A stretch of 19,083 bases of DNA from Actinomycetota bacterium (GCA_009700405.1 WLMD01000018.1:1-19083); one strand, 5' to 3'. Counted from the stretch's first letter, positions 6,641 to 14,494 are shown. The notes: generated by a model from the letters alone, not told the origin. Numbers and translations are program-made.

Positions 6641-7870
6641 ATGATGGCGCAATTAACACCTGTTACTACTACACGCCTTGGCGAGCATCTACCTTTACTT
6701 GATCTCTTACCTGATGCCAACCCGTTGTCATGGGTACGTCGCGGTGAAGGTTTAGTTGGCTGGGGTATTCATGCCACAACAACAGTGCGCGGTAAGAATC
6801 GTTTCCGCGATGCCAGAGACTGGTGGCACCAAGAGCTAGAAAAATTATCAATAACTGATTCGGTACACGGAACAAGCACTGGGCCAATACTTTTTACTTC
6901 ATTTTCATTTTCGGAGAACGAAGATTCCGTACTCGTAATTCCCGAAGTAATTGTCGGCATGCAGGGTGGAAAATCTTGGATAACGTGGATCGGCGAAAAC
7001 GCACCTCCTTTGCTTCTTGAACAAGCACCCACACTTGAAGATTTAAGTTACACATGGGGAGATGGAACACTGCCGCCATATAAGTGGGAAGAACAAGTTG
7101 AAAAAGCAATCGAATTAATTCGGACTGAAAAAGTCGAAAAAGTTGTATTGGCGAGGGATATCAATGCGGTAACCAATAGGCCTATTGACGTCCGCCCAAT
7201 TCTGCGCAACCTGGCAAAGGAATATCCCTCCACCTGGAGTTTTGCAATAGCTGGCCTTGTTGGAGCGACACCAGAATTGTTGCTTAGGCTCAACCACGGA
7301 ATGGTTACATCTCGAGTCCTGGCCGGAACAATCAGCAGGACGGGAGATGACGAGAAAGACTTGGCGTTATCGGCATCTTTGGCTCGCTCATCTAAAGATC
7401 TTGAAGAGCATCACTTTGCAGTTAAGTCTGTCGCAGATTCTCTGGCGCATTTTTGTTCATCAACAAATGTTCCCGATGCTCCATATGTCTTGCACTTAGC
7501 TAACCTCATGCACCTAGCAACCGACGTGACAGGTGCAATTTCAGAATCGCGTGCTCACGTTGACACCTTTGCTATCTTAGAAAAATTACATCCCTCGGCG
7601 GCTGTTTGTGGAACTCCAACTGATGTTGCTGCCGGCATCATTGCTGACCTTGAAGGAATGTCACGAGGCAGATATGCAGGGCCTGTTGGGTGGATTGATG
7701 CACGCGGTGACGGAGAACTCGGAATCGCTCTCAGGTGTGGTCAGGTTTCGGGGGAAACAATAAGACTCTTTGCCGGATGCGGAATCGTTGCTGGTTCAAT
7801 TCCAGAACGTGAACTTAATGAGAGTCAAGTAAAGTTTTCTGCAATGAAGAGCGCCTTACAAAACGGTTAG
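6641..7870 (+). CDS. menF: isochorismate synthase
   Basis: This 409-residue chorismate-binding enzyme converts chorismate to isochorismate, the entry step to menaquinone. The C-terminal two thirds carry the family motifs: EKVVLARD with the likely general-base K167, GATPELLLR with the likely acid E212, VLAGTISR (227-233), SSKDLEEHHFAV with E256 as a probable Mg ligand, LHPSAAVCGTP (316-326), YAGPVGWID (345-353) and AGCGIVAGSIPERE (378-391). Residue roles are by analogy with EntC/MenF. Anthranilate and aminodeoxychorismate synthases share the fold; the men genes on both sides favour MenF. Two adjacent ATGs (6641 and 6644) could start it, neither with a Shine-Dalgarno site, and the bioY stop is 6 nt upstream, so reinitiation is likely. 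Its last 4 nt overlap the end of the convergent menD. Confidence 0.93.
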   Translation: MMAQLTPVTTTRLGEHLPLLDLLPDANPLSWVRRGEGLVGWGIHATTTVRGKNRFRDARDWWHQELEKLSITDSVHGTSTGPILFTSFSFSENEDSVLVIPEVIVGMQGGKSWITWIGENAPPLLLEQAPTLEDLSYTWGDGTLPPYKWEEQVEKAIELIRTEKVEKVVLARDINAVTNRPIDVRPILRNLAKEYPSTWSFAIAGLVGATPELLLRLNHGMVTSRVLAGTISRTGDDEKDLALSASLARSSKDLEEHHFAVKSVADSLAHFCSSTNVPDAPYVLHLANLMHLATDVTGAISESRAHVDTFAILEKLHPSAAVCGTPTDVAAGIIADLEGMSRGRYAGPVGWIDARGDGELGIALRCGQVSGETIRLFAGCGIVAGSIPERELNESQVKFSAMKSALQNG

Positions 7871-9444
7871 AGCTTTTCAACTGCCTGATAGAAATCTCTA
7901 AGGATCTGCGCATTCATTTCACGTGATGGGACATTTGCCACGACGACCGATACACCCTTAACTGGCGCGGATATCTTTTCACGCAACTCATCAATGCTTT
8001 CAACTGTAAATGAGGCAACACCCATTGCCTGAGCAATCTTCGCTGGATCTTTGCCATGAGGAGTACCAAAAATAGTTTCGAACCCTTCAACTGAATTCTG
8101 TGGAAGCGTCGAAAATATTCCGCCGCCATCATTGTTTATCACGAGCAAGCGCAAATTAATCTTCTCAGTGCTAACGAGGGCGCCCATGTCGTGGAGGAAT
8201 GAGAGGTCTCCAACTATTGCAAATGATGTCTCGTACTGAGAGGCAATTCCCAATGCCGTGGAAATATTCCCATCAATCCCCGCCAAACCTCGGTTTGCGA
8301 ATGTATTTAGCCCAGTTCGAGAAGAGGCAAAGCCCTCAATGTCTCGGATGGGCCGAGACGAGGAAATAAATAGAGAAGCCGAATCAGGAATCAGAGCCGA
8401 AACTTGCCTGGCAATATTCTCCTCGCACCATTGCGGAAGTGTTGAGAATAATTGATTAGTAGCGTCCGAGTAATTTCTCCACTGTTTATCCCATTCGCTA
8501 TCTGCTTCCGCGCTCTTAATTAAATGTGGAACAGCAGCGAATAACTGATCGGCCGAACGTTTCACATCAACTGAAGAAATTCGAGAGTCGATAACTATTT
8601 CTCGACCAGAGGATTTAATAAGTGCATTGACCGATCGAGATAATGTAGTTCGCCCAATGACAATTACTGTTTCTGGCTTGAGTTGAGTCCGAATAACTTG
8701 AGAGGTTAAGAAAAGACTGGCATGAGCAATTGATTCAGGAAATGAAAGTGGATCTTCTGCAATTACCGGCCAACCAATTTCCCGAGCAAACGCTGAAATA
8801 TCTGCGCAATTAAAGGTCCCGCGATCATGACCTACGACTATCAATCCGCGAGATTCTGTAATCTCTAGTTCTTCTTGCCCGCGCGGTTTGCCTGCTTTGT
8901 ATGACCCCGGAGTTACACCTTTTAACCAATCACTCTCATCATCAGGAAGTAGAGGCTCATCAAACTGCACATTGAGGTGTACTGGCCCATGGGTCAATGT
9001 GGAGAAAACATCCGTGAAATCGAAATCAATCTCGGAAACATCACACGCTAAAGAAACTGCTTGACCGAATATTCCTGCTTGCATCGTCGTCTGATTAGCA
9101 CCAGTTTGTCGCAAGCGAGCGGGGCGATCAGCGGTCATAACCAATAAAGGCACCTGTGAATGGTGAGCTTCCAAGACTGCAGGCAAATAATTGGCGACAG
9201 CGGTGCCGCTTGTACATAGGAGGGCTACCGGTTTGCCTGATGCCTTCGCGATTCCGAGCGCAAAAAAACCGGCGCTTCTTTCGTCAATCCGCACATGTAG
9301 ATTAATTAATCCGTGAGTTTGCGCAACATATAGCGCAATAGATAGCGGTGCATTTCGCGATCCTGGTGACATGACAACATCAGTAATACCGCTAGAGATT
9401 ATTTGCTGAGTAATGTTGCGAGCAAGCGCTGTTGATGTATTCAC
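7867..9444 (-). CDS. menD: SEPHCHC synthase (2-oxoglutarate decarboxylase type)
   Basis: This 525-residue ThDP-dependent enzyme joins 2-oxoglutarate to isochorismate, giving SEPHCHC. From the GTG start, the N-terminal domain has MSPGSRNAPLSIAL (25-38) and IDERSAGFFALG with the ThDP-activating Glu at E55, then LCTSGTAVANYLPAV (76-90). The ThDP/Mg site is GDLSFLHD (412-419) with NNDGGGIF (437-444). The open frame can be extended to 9492, but those 16 residues overlap menC and look unlike the family. The GTG at 9444 gives a 4-nt GTGA overlap with the menC stop, has an AAGGGTGGG stretch upstream and puts the catalytic Glu at the usual number. It is the last gene of menB-menC-menD and ends in a 4-nt tail-to-tail overlap with menF. 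Confidence 0.95.
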   Translation of the reverse strand: MNTSTALARNITQQIISSGITDVVMSPGSRNAPLSIALYVAQTHGLINLHVRIDERSAGFFALGIAKASGKPVALLCTSGTAVANYLPAVLEAHHSQVPLLVMTADRPARLRQTGANQTTMQAGIFGQAVSLACDVSEIDFDFTDVFSTLTHGPVHLNVQFDEPLLPDDESDWLKGVTPGSYKAGKPRGQEELEITESRGLIVVGHDRGTFNCADISAFAREIGWPVIAEDPLSFPESIAHASLFLTSQVIRTQLKPETVIVIGRTTLSRSVNALIKSSGREIVIDSRISSVDVKRSADQLFAAVPHLIKSAEADSEWDKQWRNYSDATNQLFSTLPQWCEENIARQVSALIPDSASLFISSSRPIRDIEGFASSRTGLNTFANRGLAGIDGNISTALGIASQYETSFAIVGDLSFLHDMGALVSTEKINLRLLVINNDGGGIFSTLPQNSVEGFETIFGTPHGKDPAKIAQAMGVASFTVESIDELREKISAPVKGVSVVVANVPSREMNAQILRDFYQAVEKL

Positions 9445-10427
9445 CAGACCCACCCTTCTTTGGCAATCCAATCTTGGGCGCCAGCTACCCAAGTCTTTCG
9501 AATTCTTTCTTTCCAGTAATCTAACCGTTCTAACGATGTTGCGTACTCATCTAAGGCCTTTGCCTCCGGTGACGGACTGCCTACAGCAATAGCACCATCA
9601 ATAATCCCCAAAGATGCAACATCAGCGCCGAGCAATTGGCCCGTTCCTAGACCGCAGGCAAAAGGTAGTTCAGGAAGTACGGCAGCAAGTTTTAATCCGT
9701 ACGAGATTCCGATTGCAGATTCAAGAGCGCTGGATACAACTACGGGGAGTCCATGTTTCTTAGCAATGCGAAGCGATTGCGATATCCCACCGAGTGGCGC
9801 AACTTTAAGCATGAGAATATCTACAACCTCGTTTAAATTTATATCTAAAGGCTTTGGAGATTTTCGTAGGACTTCATCTCCTGCGATAAGCACATCTGCC
9901 TTGAGAAGTTTCTTAAGTTTTCGTAAATCTTCAATTGTCGAACATGGCTGCTCGACATATTCAATAATGCCCCCTTGGCGTATTTCAGAAATGGCCCGAA
10001 TGGCTTCCTCTACAGACCATGCACCATTGACGTCAATGCGTATTTTCGCATTTGGAACGACCATTCGAACGTGCTCAATTCTTTGAAGATCCTCTTGTAA
10101 ATTCTTTCCAGCCTTGATCTTTACCGTAGAACATCCTGGATACCACGAAAGAATTTCGCTGATTCTTTCGATTCCATTAACTGCTGGCAACGTTGCATTC
10201 ACTGGAATGGAATCCCGTATGGGCGCTGGCGCAGATTGCGTAGCGGATTCAACTGCACTTACCAGCCAAGGAATACATTCATTCTCATCGTATTCAAGAA
10301 ACGGAGAAAATTCGGCCCAGCCTGCTGGTCCTTCAAAGAGTGCAACTTCGCGAAAAGTTACCCCTCGAAAATCAGTCTTGGTAGGAAGTGAAAGTACGTG
10401 AAGAGATTCAAGAATTGAATCCAGCAT
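9441..10427 (-). CDS. menC: o-succinylbenzoate synthase
   Basis: This 328-residue member of the enolase superfamily dehydrates SHCHC to o-succinylbenzoate. The barrel catalytic set is complete: KIK with acid/base K105, metal ligands D132 (RIDVNGAW), E159 (EYVEQP) and D184 (IAGDE), and the second catalytic lysine K208 (DILMLKVAPLGG). Roles are assigned by family analogy. The C-terminal part (VSSALESAIGISYGLKLAA) also fits the actinobacterial MenC form. Some relatives racemise N-acylamino acids or dipeptides, but a place between menB and menD makes OSB synthase the clear choice. The ATG follows the menB stop with no gap, and the end overlaps the menD GTG by 4 nt. Confidence 0.94.
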   Translation of the reverse strand: MLDSILESLHVLSLPTKTDFRGVTFREVALFEGPAGWAEFSPFLEYDENECIPWLVSAVESATQSAPAPIRDSIPVNATLPAVNGIERISEILSWYPGCSTVKIKAGKNLQEDLQRIEHVRMVVPNAKIRIDVNGAWSVEEAIRAISEIRQGGIIEYVEQPCSTIEDLRKLKKLLKADVLIAGDEVLRKSPKPLDINLNEVVDILMLKVAPLGGISQSLRIAKKHGLPVVVSSALESAIGISYGLKLAAVLPELPFACGLGTGQLLGADVASLGIIDGAIAVGSPSPEAKALDEYATSLERLDYWKERIRKTWVAGAQDWIAKEGWVW

Positions 10428-11306
10428 TTATGGGCGCCTAGGAAATTTCCCAAAATCTGGCGGACGTTTTTCTTTATATGCGTCCCTGCCTTCTTGTCCT
10501 TCTTCTGTCATGTAAAACAAGAGCGTTGCATCTCCTGCTAGTTGCTGCACTCCCGCAAGTCCATCATCGGCTGCATTTAGACTTGCCTTCAATAAACGAA
10601 TCGCCATTGGCGAATTGCGCAGCATCTCTCTGCACCATGAAACTGTTTCAGCTTCTAATTCTGCAATCGGTACGACTGTGTTTACCAAACCCATAGCTAG
10701 CGCTTCTTGCGCATCATATTCACGAGTCAAGAACCAAATCTCGCGAGCCTTCTTCTGGCCAACATGTGCGGCTAATAATCCAGCGCCATATCCGCCATCA
10801 AAAGAACCAACCATTGGACCTGTCTGACCAAATTTCGCATTATCGGCAGCAATCGTTAAATCACAAACAACATGCAAGACGTGACCTCCGCCAATTGCCC
10901 AACCTGCAACCATTGCGACAACGGGTTTAGGTGTTCGGCGAATCTGTACTTGTAAATCTAAAACGTTGAGTCGGCCAATTCCTTTTTTCGCCAAGGAATC
11001 TTCGCCGAGGTAACCATCATCTCCACGCACGCTGATATCGCCACCTGAACAAAATGCCTCATTGCCTGCACCTGTAAGAATGATGACGCCAACTTCTTCG
11101 TTATCTCGAGCCAGCGAAAACGCGCTCTGTAATTCGATAATCGTTTGTGGGCGAAAAGCATTTCTCACCTGGGGACGATTAATGGTGATCTTCGCTATTC
11201 CATCGGCGCATTGATAGAGCACGTCAGTGAAACTCTCTCCCCCTGGACCGGTTTCCCAGGTTGGAATCGACCGACTTCCGAAATCGCGCTTAATTGGCTT
11301 ACTCAT
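10428..11306 (-). CDS. menB: 1,4-dihydroxy-2-naphthoyl-CoA synthase
   Basis: This 292-residue crotonase-fold enzyme closes the second ring, turning OSB-CoA into DHNA-CoA. Landmarks are RPQVRNAFRP (44-53), the oxyanion-hole residues in FCSGGD (85-90) and GWAIGGGH (135-142), and QTGPMVGSFDGGYG (161-174). G163 in QTGP corresponds to the glycine that lets type I MenB use bound bicarbonate as base (type II enzymes have Asp there), and D170 matches the conserved catalytic Asp. The frame is open from a GTG at 11318, but the ATG at 11306 is right: GGGAGG stands 4 nt before it, and the extra residues would be encoded by that Shine-Dalgarno site itself. It is first of the menB-menC-menD unit and divergent from menE. 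Confidence 0.96.
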   Translation of the reverse strand: MSKPIKRDFGSRSIPTWETGPGGESFTDVLYQCADGIAKITINRPQVRNAFRPQTIIELQSAFSLARDNEEVGVIILTGAGNEAFCSGGDISVRGDDGYLGEDSLAKKGIGRLNVLDLQVQIRRTPKPVVAMVAGWAIGGGHVLHVVCDLTIAADNAKFGQTGPMVGSFDGGYGAGLLAAHVGQKKAREIWFLTREYDAQEALAMGLVNTVVPIAELEAETVSWCREMLRNSPMAIRLLKASLNAADDGLAGVQQLAGDATLLFYMTEEGQEGRDAYKEKRPPDFGKFPRRP

Positions 11307-11310
11307 ATTT

Positions 11311-11316
11311 CCTCCC
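11311..11316 (-). promoter_or_regulatory. Shine-Dalgarno site of menB
   Basis: On the minus strand GGGAGG lies 4 nt before ATG 11306. It decides this start over the GTG at 11318, whose first codons would be the Shine-Dalgarno bases themselves. Confidence 0.75.
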
Positions 11317-11332
11317 ACATGCTCACGGGCGC

Positions 11333-11363
11333 TAGCCTACGGTTTCAATGGAAAACTCGTCAC
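11333..11363. promoter_or_regulatory. overlapping divergent menB/menE promoters
   Basis: TAGCCT on plus (11333-11338) and TAGGCT on minus (11339-11334) are built from the same bases, so two opposite -10 elements overlap. The plus one ends 9 nt before the menE ATG, which has no Shine-Dalgarno site, so menE mRNA would be leaderless or nearly so. The minus one has GTGACG (11363-11358) 18 nt upstream as a -35 candidate (4 of 6 matches), lying inside menE codons 4-6. It would give menB a leader of about 20 nt that includes its Shine-Dalgarno site. Confidence 0.45.
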
Positions 11364-12445
11364 TCCGAGAGCTGCTGGTTCAACCCAGAGAGTGCTCCGT
11401 AACATCACTTATGGCGCAACTAACAAGCGCCCTCACTGGGCAAGGCCCTGCCATCGGGCTTGGGGCGGTAACAAGCACCCAGGTGCCGGCTCGCGTGAGT
11501 GTCGTTGTTGCCACAAGTGGGTCCAGTGGAACCCCCAAAGAAGTCGGACTTTCATCGAGCGCCCTCATTAATTCCGCTAGATCATCAAACACATTTGTCG
11601 GAGCGAAATACGGTGACATCTGGTCATTGCTATTGCCGCTAACTCACATTGCCGGCATCAACGTATTGATTCGAAGCCTCGAACTAGGAACCACGCCTTT
11701 GGATCTTCGCGATGTCACTGTGTACCCAAAAGCAAACTTCACAGCAATTGTTCCAACGCAACTTTTTCGGGCACTTAACGGTGACCATGAACTCTTGCAC
11801 CATCTAAGAAATTGCAAAGCGGTACTCGTTGGCGGAGCTGCTCTTTCTGAAACGGTCCGAACACAAGCTCTTGAGCAGAAAATAAATATTGTCGAAACTT
11901 ATGGGATGAGTGAAACCTGCGGTGGTTGTGTATATAACGGAACACCACTTGATGGCGTCACCGTTGAAATTGGTCAAGGCGGAGAAATAAGAATTAGTGG
12001 TGCTGTCCTAGCAACTGGATATGTTAATAATCAGGCGGCTTGGGATAAAGCATTTGTAGATGGTTGGTTTACAACGAGTGATCTCGGTGAAATTTCTAAT
12101 GGCACGTTGAAAGTAAATGGGCGCTCTGATGATGTGATTATTAGCGGCGGTGAAAATATCTCACTCTCAGCCGTTGAGAAGATCCTCTCAGCTAAATTCC
12201 CGGACTGTGAATCAGCTGGCTTCGCAATGGATGATTCCGAATGGGGATCGGCGCTTTATGTTGCATTAGCTGGCGCAGAAACCCCTTCAGAATCAGACAT
12301 AGCGACTGCAATTGTTGAAGTGCTAGGTGATATTGCAAAGCCAAAGGGATATCTTTTTCTCGACGCGCTGCCCGTGATAAGTATTGGTAAAGTTAATCGC
12401 AAGGCACTGCAAAATATTGTTGTTAGCGAAAGGCTGGAGAGATGA
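11348..12445 (+). CDS. menE: o-succinylbenzoate-CoA ligase
   Basis: This 365-residue adenylate-forming ligase activates o-succinylbenzoate with ATP and CoA. The ATP loop VVATSGSSGTPKEV is at about 53-66, the adenine motif ETYGMSETCGG follows in the middle, then GWFTTSDLG, the hinge GRSDDVIISGGENIS, and the C-terminal catalytic lysine K348 in GKVNRKAL. It is clearly shorter than typical acyl-CoA synthetases (about 500 residues) because the N-terminal domain is reduced; short MenE proteins of this size are usual in actinobacteria. The ATG has no ribosome-binding site and probably starts a leaderless transcript. The end overlaps menA by 4 nt. Given the intact motifs and men neighbours, another ligase substrate is unlikely. 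Confidence 0.93.
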   Translation: MENSSLRELLVQPRECSVTSLMAQLTSALTGQGPAIGLGAVTSTQVPARVSVVVATSGSSGTPKEVGLSSSALINSARSSNTFVGAKYGDIWSLLLPLTHIAGINVLIRSLELGTTPLDLRDVTVYPKANFTAIVPTQLFRALNGDHELLHHLRNCKAVLVGGAALSETVRTQALEQKINIVETYGMSETCGGCVYNGTPLDGVTVEIGQGGEIRISGAVLATGYVNNQAAWDKAFVDGWFTTSDLGEISNGTLKVNGRSDDVIISGGENISLSAVEKILSAKFPDCESAGFAMDDSEWGSALYVALAGAETPSESDIATAIVEVLGDIAKPKGYLFLDALPVISIGKVNRKALQNIVVSERLER

Positions 12446-13299
12446 GTTCGTTAACGACATGGATTACAGGTGCACGCCCACGAACACTTCCCGCCGCAAT
12501 TGCGCCAGTATTAGTTGCAACAGCTCTAGCTCAAAGCAACGCAAATATCCTTCGCGCATTACTTGCACTTCTTGTCAGTTTGGCACTTCAGGTAGCAGTC
12601 AATTATTCAAATGATTATTCCGATGGAGTGCGCGGTACCGATGCGGATCGAATAGGGCCAACGCGTTTGGTAGCGAGCGGTCTTGCAAGTGCGAGCGCAG
12701 TTAAGAAAGCCGCCATCTACTCATTTCTGGTTGCCGCGATTGCAGGTTTGTCTCTGGCATGGCTTACATCTTGGTGGCTCCTATTAATTGGCGCTGCGGC
12801 GGTCTTTGCAGCGTGGACATATACCGGTGGTAAAAAGCCCTACGGATATAGCGGTCTCGGCGAGATTTCTGTATTTGTTTTTTTCGGTCTAGTAGCAACC
12901 GTTGGTTCTTATTACGTTCAAACAGAAACAATTACATTACATAGTTTTATTGTGGCTATACCTATGGGGTCGCTCTCGTGCGCGATCTTGGCCGCCAATA
13001 ACATTCGCGATCGAGCCAAGGATGAAATGGTCGGTAAGCGCACACTTGCAGTAAGGCTGGGAGATCGACGAAGCCGCATATTATTTTTTACCCTCTTGCT
13101 CAGCGCGCATGTTGCACCACTTCTCACACTCTCCCCTTGGTCATTACTGACCCTGCTGGCGCTGCCCGCCACGATTGGGCTGGGTCGATTAGTCCTCAGT
13201 GGAATATCAGGTAAGGCGCTCATTCCGGTACTTGCGAAAACTGGGCAGCTGCAGTTGGCCTTTTCTGCCCTGTTAGCAACCTCGCTCTGGCTTTCCTAG
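12442..13299 (+). CDS. menA: 1,4-dihydroxy-2-naphthoate polyprenyltransferase
   Basis: This 285-residue integral membrane prenyltransferase of the UbiA superfamily attaches the polyprenyl chain to DHNA, giving demethylmenaquinone. The first Asp-rich motif is NYSNDYSDGVRGTD (54-67), which binds Mg-diphosphate. The second is in ANNIRDRAKDE, followed by GKRTLAVRLGD. About eight hydrophobic segments are seen. The N-terminal WITGARPRTLPAAIAPV is typical of MenA. The start lies within the menE stop (ATGA), so the two are coupled. The product feeds MenG, encoded at 5297-5989. Confidence 0.95.
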   Translation: MSSLTTWITGARPRTLPAAIAPVLVATALAQSNANILRALLALLVSLALQVAVNYSNDYSDGVRGTDADRIGPTRLVASGLASASAVKKAAIYSFLVAAIAGLSLAWLTSWWLLLIGAAAVFAAWTYTGGKKPYGYSGLGEISVFVFFGLVATVGSYYVQTETITLHSFIVAIPMGSLSCAILAANNIRDRAKDEMVGKRTLAVRLGDRRSRILFFTLLLSAHVAPLLTLSPWSLLTLLALPATIGLGRLVLSGISGKALIPVLAKTGQLQLAFSALLATSLWLS

Positions 13300-13306
13300 T
13301 TGTGGT

Positions 13307-13312
13307 TACACT
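13307..13312 (+). promoter_or_regulatory. putative -10 element, leaderless start
   Basis: TACACT (TANNNT) ends 6 nt before the ATG at 13319. No Shine-Dalgarno sequence precedes that ATG. This is consistent with transcription starting at or next to the A of the start codon. Confidence 0.4.
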
Positions 13313-13318
13313 TTCGCC

Positions 13319-13570
13319 ATGCGCTATCTACTCATACTCCTGCCAATAATCTTTACGGTTTATACAATTGTTGATTGCGCGAAAACCGATGCATCGGAAA
13401 TTCGTAACCTTCCTAAGTGGGCTTGGCTAGTTCTCATCATTGTTATCGGAACTATTGGCACCATTGCTTATTGGGTTGCAGGTCGCCCACGTAGGCCAGG
13501 AATTAATCCTCCGCCTACTCGACGTATTTTGCCTCCAGATGATGACCCAGATTTTCTTCGTAACATCTAG
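13319..13570 (+). CDS. small membrane protein with PLDc_N (phospholipase D N-terminal-like) domain
   Basis: This 83-residue protein has two hydrophobic helices (about 3-18 and 34-54) around the short polar segment DCAKTDASEIRNLPKW. That arrangement (VDC..TD..E.R.LPKW, helix, then GRPRRP) is what I recognise as the PLDc_N family, the N-terminal membrane anchor of cardiolipin synthases found alone in many actinobacteria. The C-terminal third is polar, proline-rich and acidic (PPDDDPDFLRNI) and is predicted cytoplasmic. There are no HKD catalytic motifs, so it is not itself a phospholipase. It lies 19 nt after menA and ends 9 nt from the convergent ccsB stop. Its role is unknown; a part in respiratory membrane assembly would be a guess from its neighbours. 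Confidence 0.8.
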   Translation: MRYLLILLPIIFTVYTIVDCAKTDASEIRNLPKWAWLVLIIVIGTIGTIAYWVAGRPRRPGINPPPTRRILPPDDDPDFLRNI

Positions 13571-13588
13571 GACTATTGCTTAGAGTCC
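13570..13588. terminator. small hairpin between convergent stops (weak candidate)
   Basis: GGACT (13570-13574) and AGTCC (13584-13588) form a 5-bp stem with a 9-nt loop that spans both the stop of the small membrane protein gene and that of ccsB. It has no U tract on either strand. It could slow polymerases arriving from both sides but may be chance. Confidence 0.2.
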
Positions 13589-14494
13589 AGAGTAGGTGTG
13601 CTTTCCTGTTCCCCAAACATTTATATATACATAGTTGAACAGGAAAGTAGAACCAGCAAGTAAACATAACCAGGCTGCTTTGCGACCTCTCCAGCCAACA
13701 GTTACTCGTGCATGTAAATATGCTGCATATGCAACCCAGGTTATAAATGCCCACGTTTCTTTTGGATCCCAACCCCAATAACGGCCCCATGCATGCTCTG
13801 CCCAAATCGCTCCAGCGATTACCGCAAAGGTCCACAGTGGGAATACGAAAGCTACAAGGCGATATGAAAGTTGATCAAGAACTTCTAAAGTCGGTAATCG
13901 TTTAGCCCACATTGTTCGTTCGCCACGTGATTCCATGGCATCTAAATATAAATAAGCCGCAGCAATTACATTTGCCAAGAGGAAAACTCCTCCAGAAACA
14001 ATTGCAGCAGATACGTGAATAACCAACCAGGTAGATTTCAGCGCCGGGACAAGTGGGGCGCTAGGTCTGTAAAGAACTGTGATTGCAGTGCCAAGTGTCA
14101 ATAAGACTGCAATAGAAACAATCAAACCTAACCAACGTAGGTCGTATTTACGGAGCGCGGCTAAATACGCTCCACAAAATGCGAGGGCCCCAGTTATTGA
14201 AAACTCGTACATATTGCCCCATGGCACACGCCCTGCAGAAATTCCTCGGGCAACAACCCCTGCAAATAGAAGTAAGAAGCCTAAAACCATGAAGGATGTT
14301 GCGATTCGGGCAACTTTTTCAGTGCGGGTGAAATCGAAAGTTTTTGTAAGTAGATTTCCTGAGATCTCATCAGTTTGCGGGGCACGGACAGCCCAGGCTG
14401 TTTCATAGGCATGGGCAAAGAATGCCAAGGTGTAAACGGCCATTGCGGAATAGATCAGGTAGTTGGACACATATGCCCACGATGAATGCGTCAC
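13580..14494 (-). CDS. ccsB: cytochrome c biogenesis protein CcsB (heme handling)
   Basis: This 304-residue polytopic membrane protein is the CcsA/ResC-type half of the system II cytochrome c synthase, which moves heme across the membrane and ligates it to apocytochrome with ResB. The diagnostic tryptophan-rich WWD segment is WAEHAWGRYWGWDPKETW (231-248). Candidate heme-ligand histidines are H160 (WLVIHVS) and H261 (YLHAR). About eight hydrophobic segments are visible. The start is GTG, sharing GTGA with the resB stop, so it is translationally coupled and last in the operon. In the literature the name varies (CcsA, CcsB, ResC); the symbol follows common actinobacterial annotation. Confidence 0.93.
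   Translation of the reverse strand: MTHSSWAYVSNYLIYSAMAVYTLAFFAHAYETAWAVRAPQTDEISGNLLTKTFDFTRTEKVARIATSFMVLGFLLLFAGVVARGISAGRVPWGNMYEFSITGALAFCGAYLAALRKYDLRWLGLIVSIAVLLTLGTAITVLYRPSAPLVPALKSTWLVIHVSAAIVSGGVFLLANVIAAAYLYLDAMESRGERTMWAKRLPTLEVLDQLSYRLVAFVFPLWTFAVIAGAIWAEHAWGRYWGWDPKETWAFITWVAYAAYLHARVTVGWRGRKAAWLCLLAGSTFLFNYVYINVWGTGKHTYSGL

Noticed and set aside
6641..7870. Reading the chorismate enzyme as anthranilate or salicylate synthase
   Set aside because: No glutamine amidotransferase partner or trp genes are near, and the men genes around it fit isochorismate synthase.
11227..11571. 114-codon open frame on plus strand crossing the menB/menE gap
   Set aside because: It overlaps two well-supported genes in other frames and shows no family pattern.
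14079..14408. 109-codon open frame on plus strand
   Set aside because: It is antisense to ccsB, whose membrane helices and WWD motif prove the other strand.
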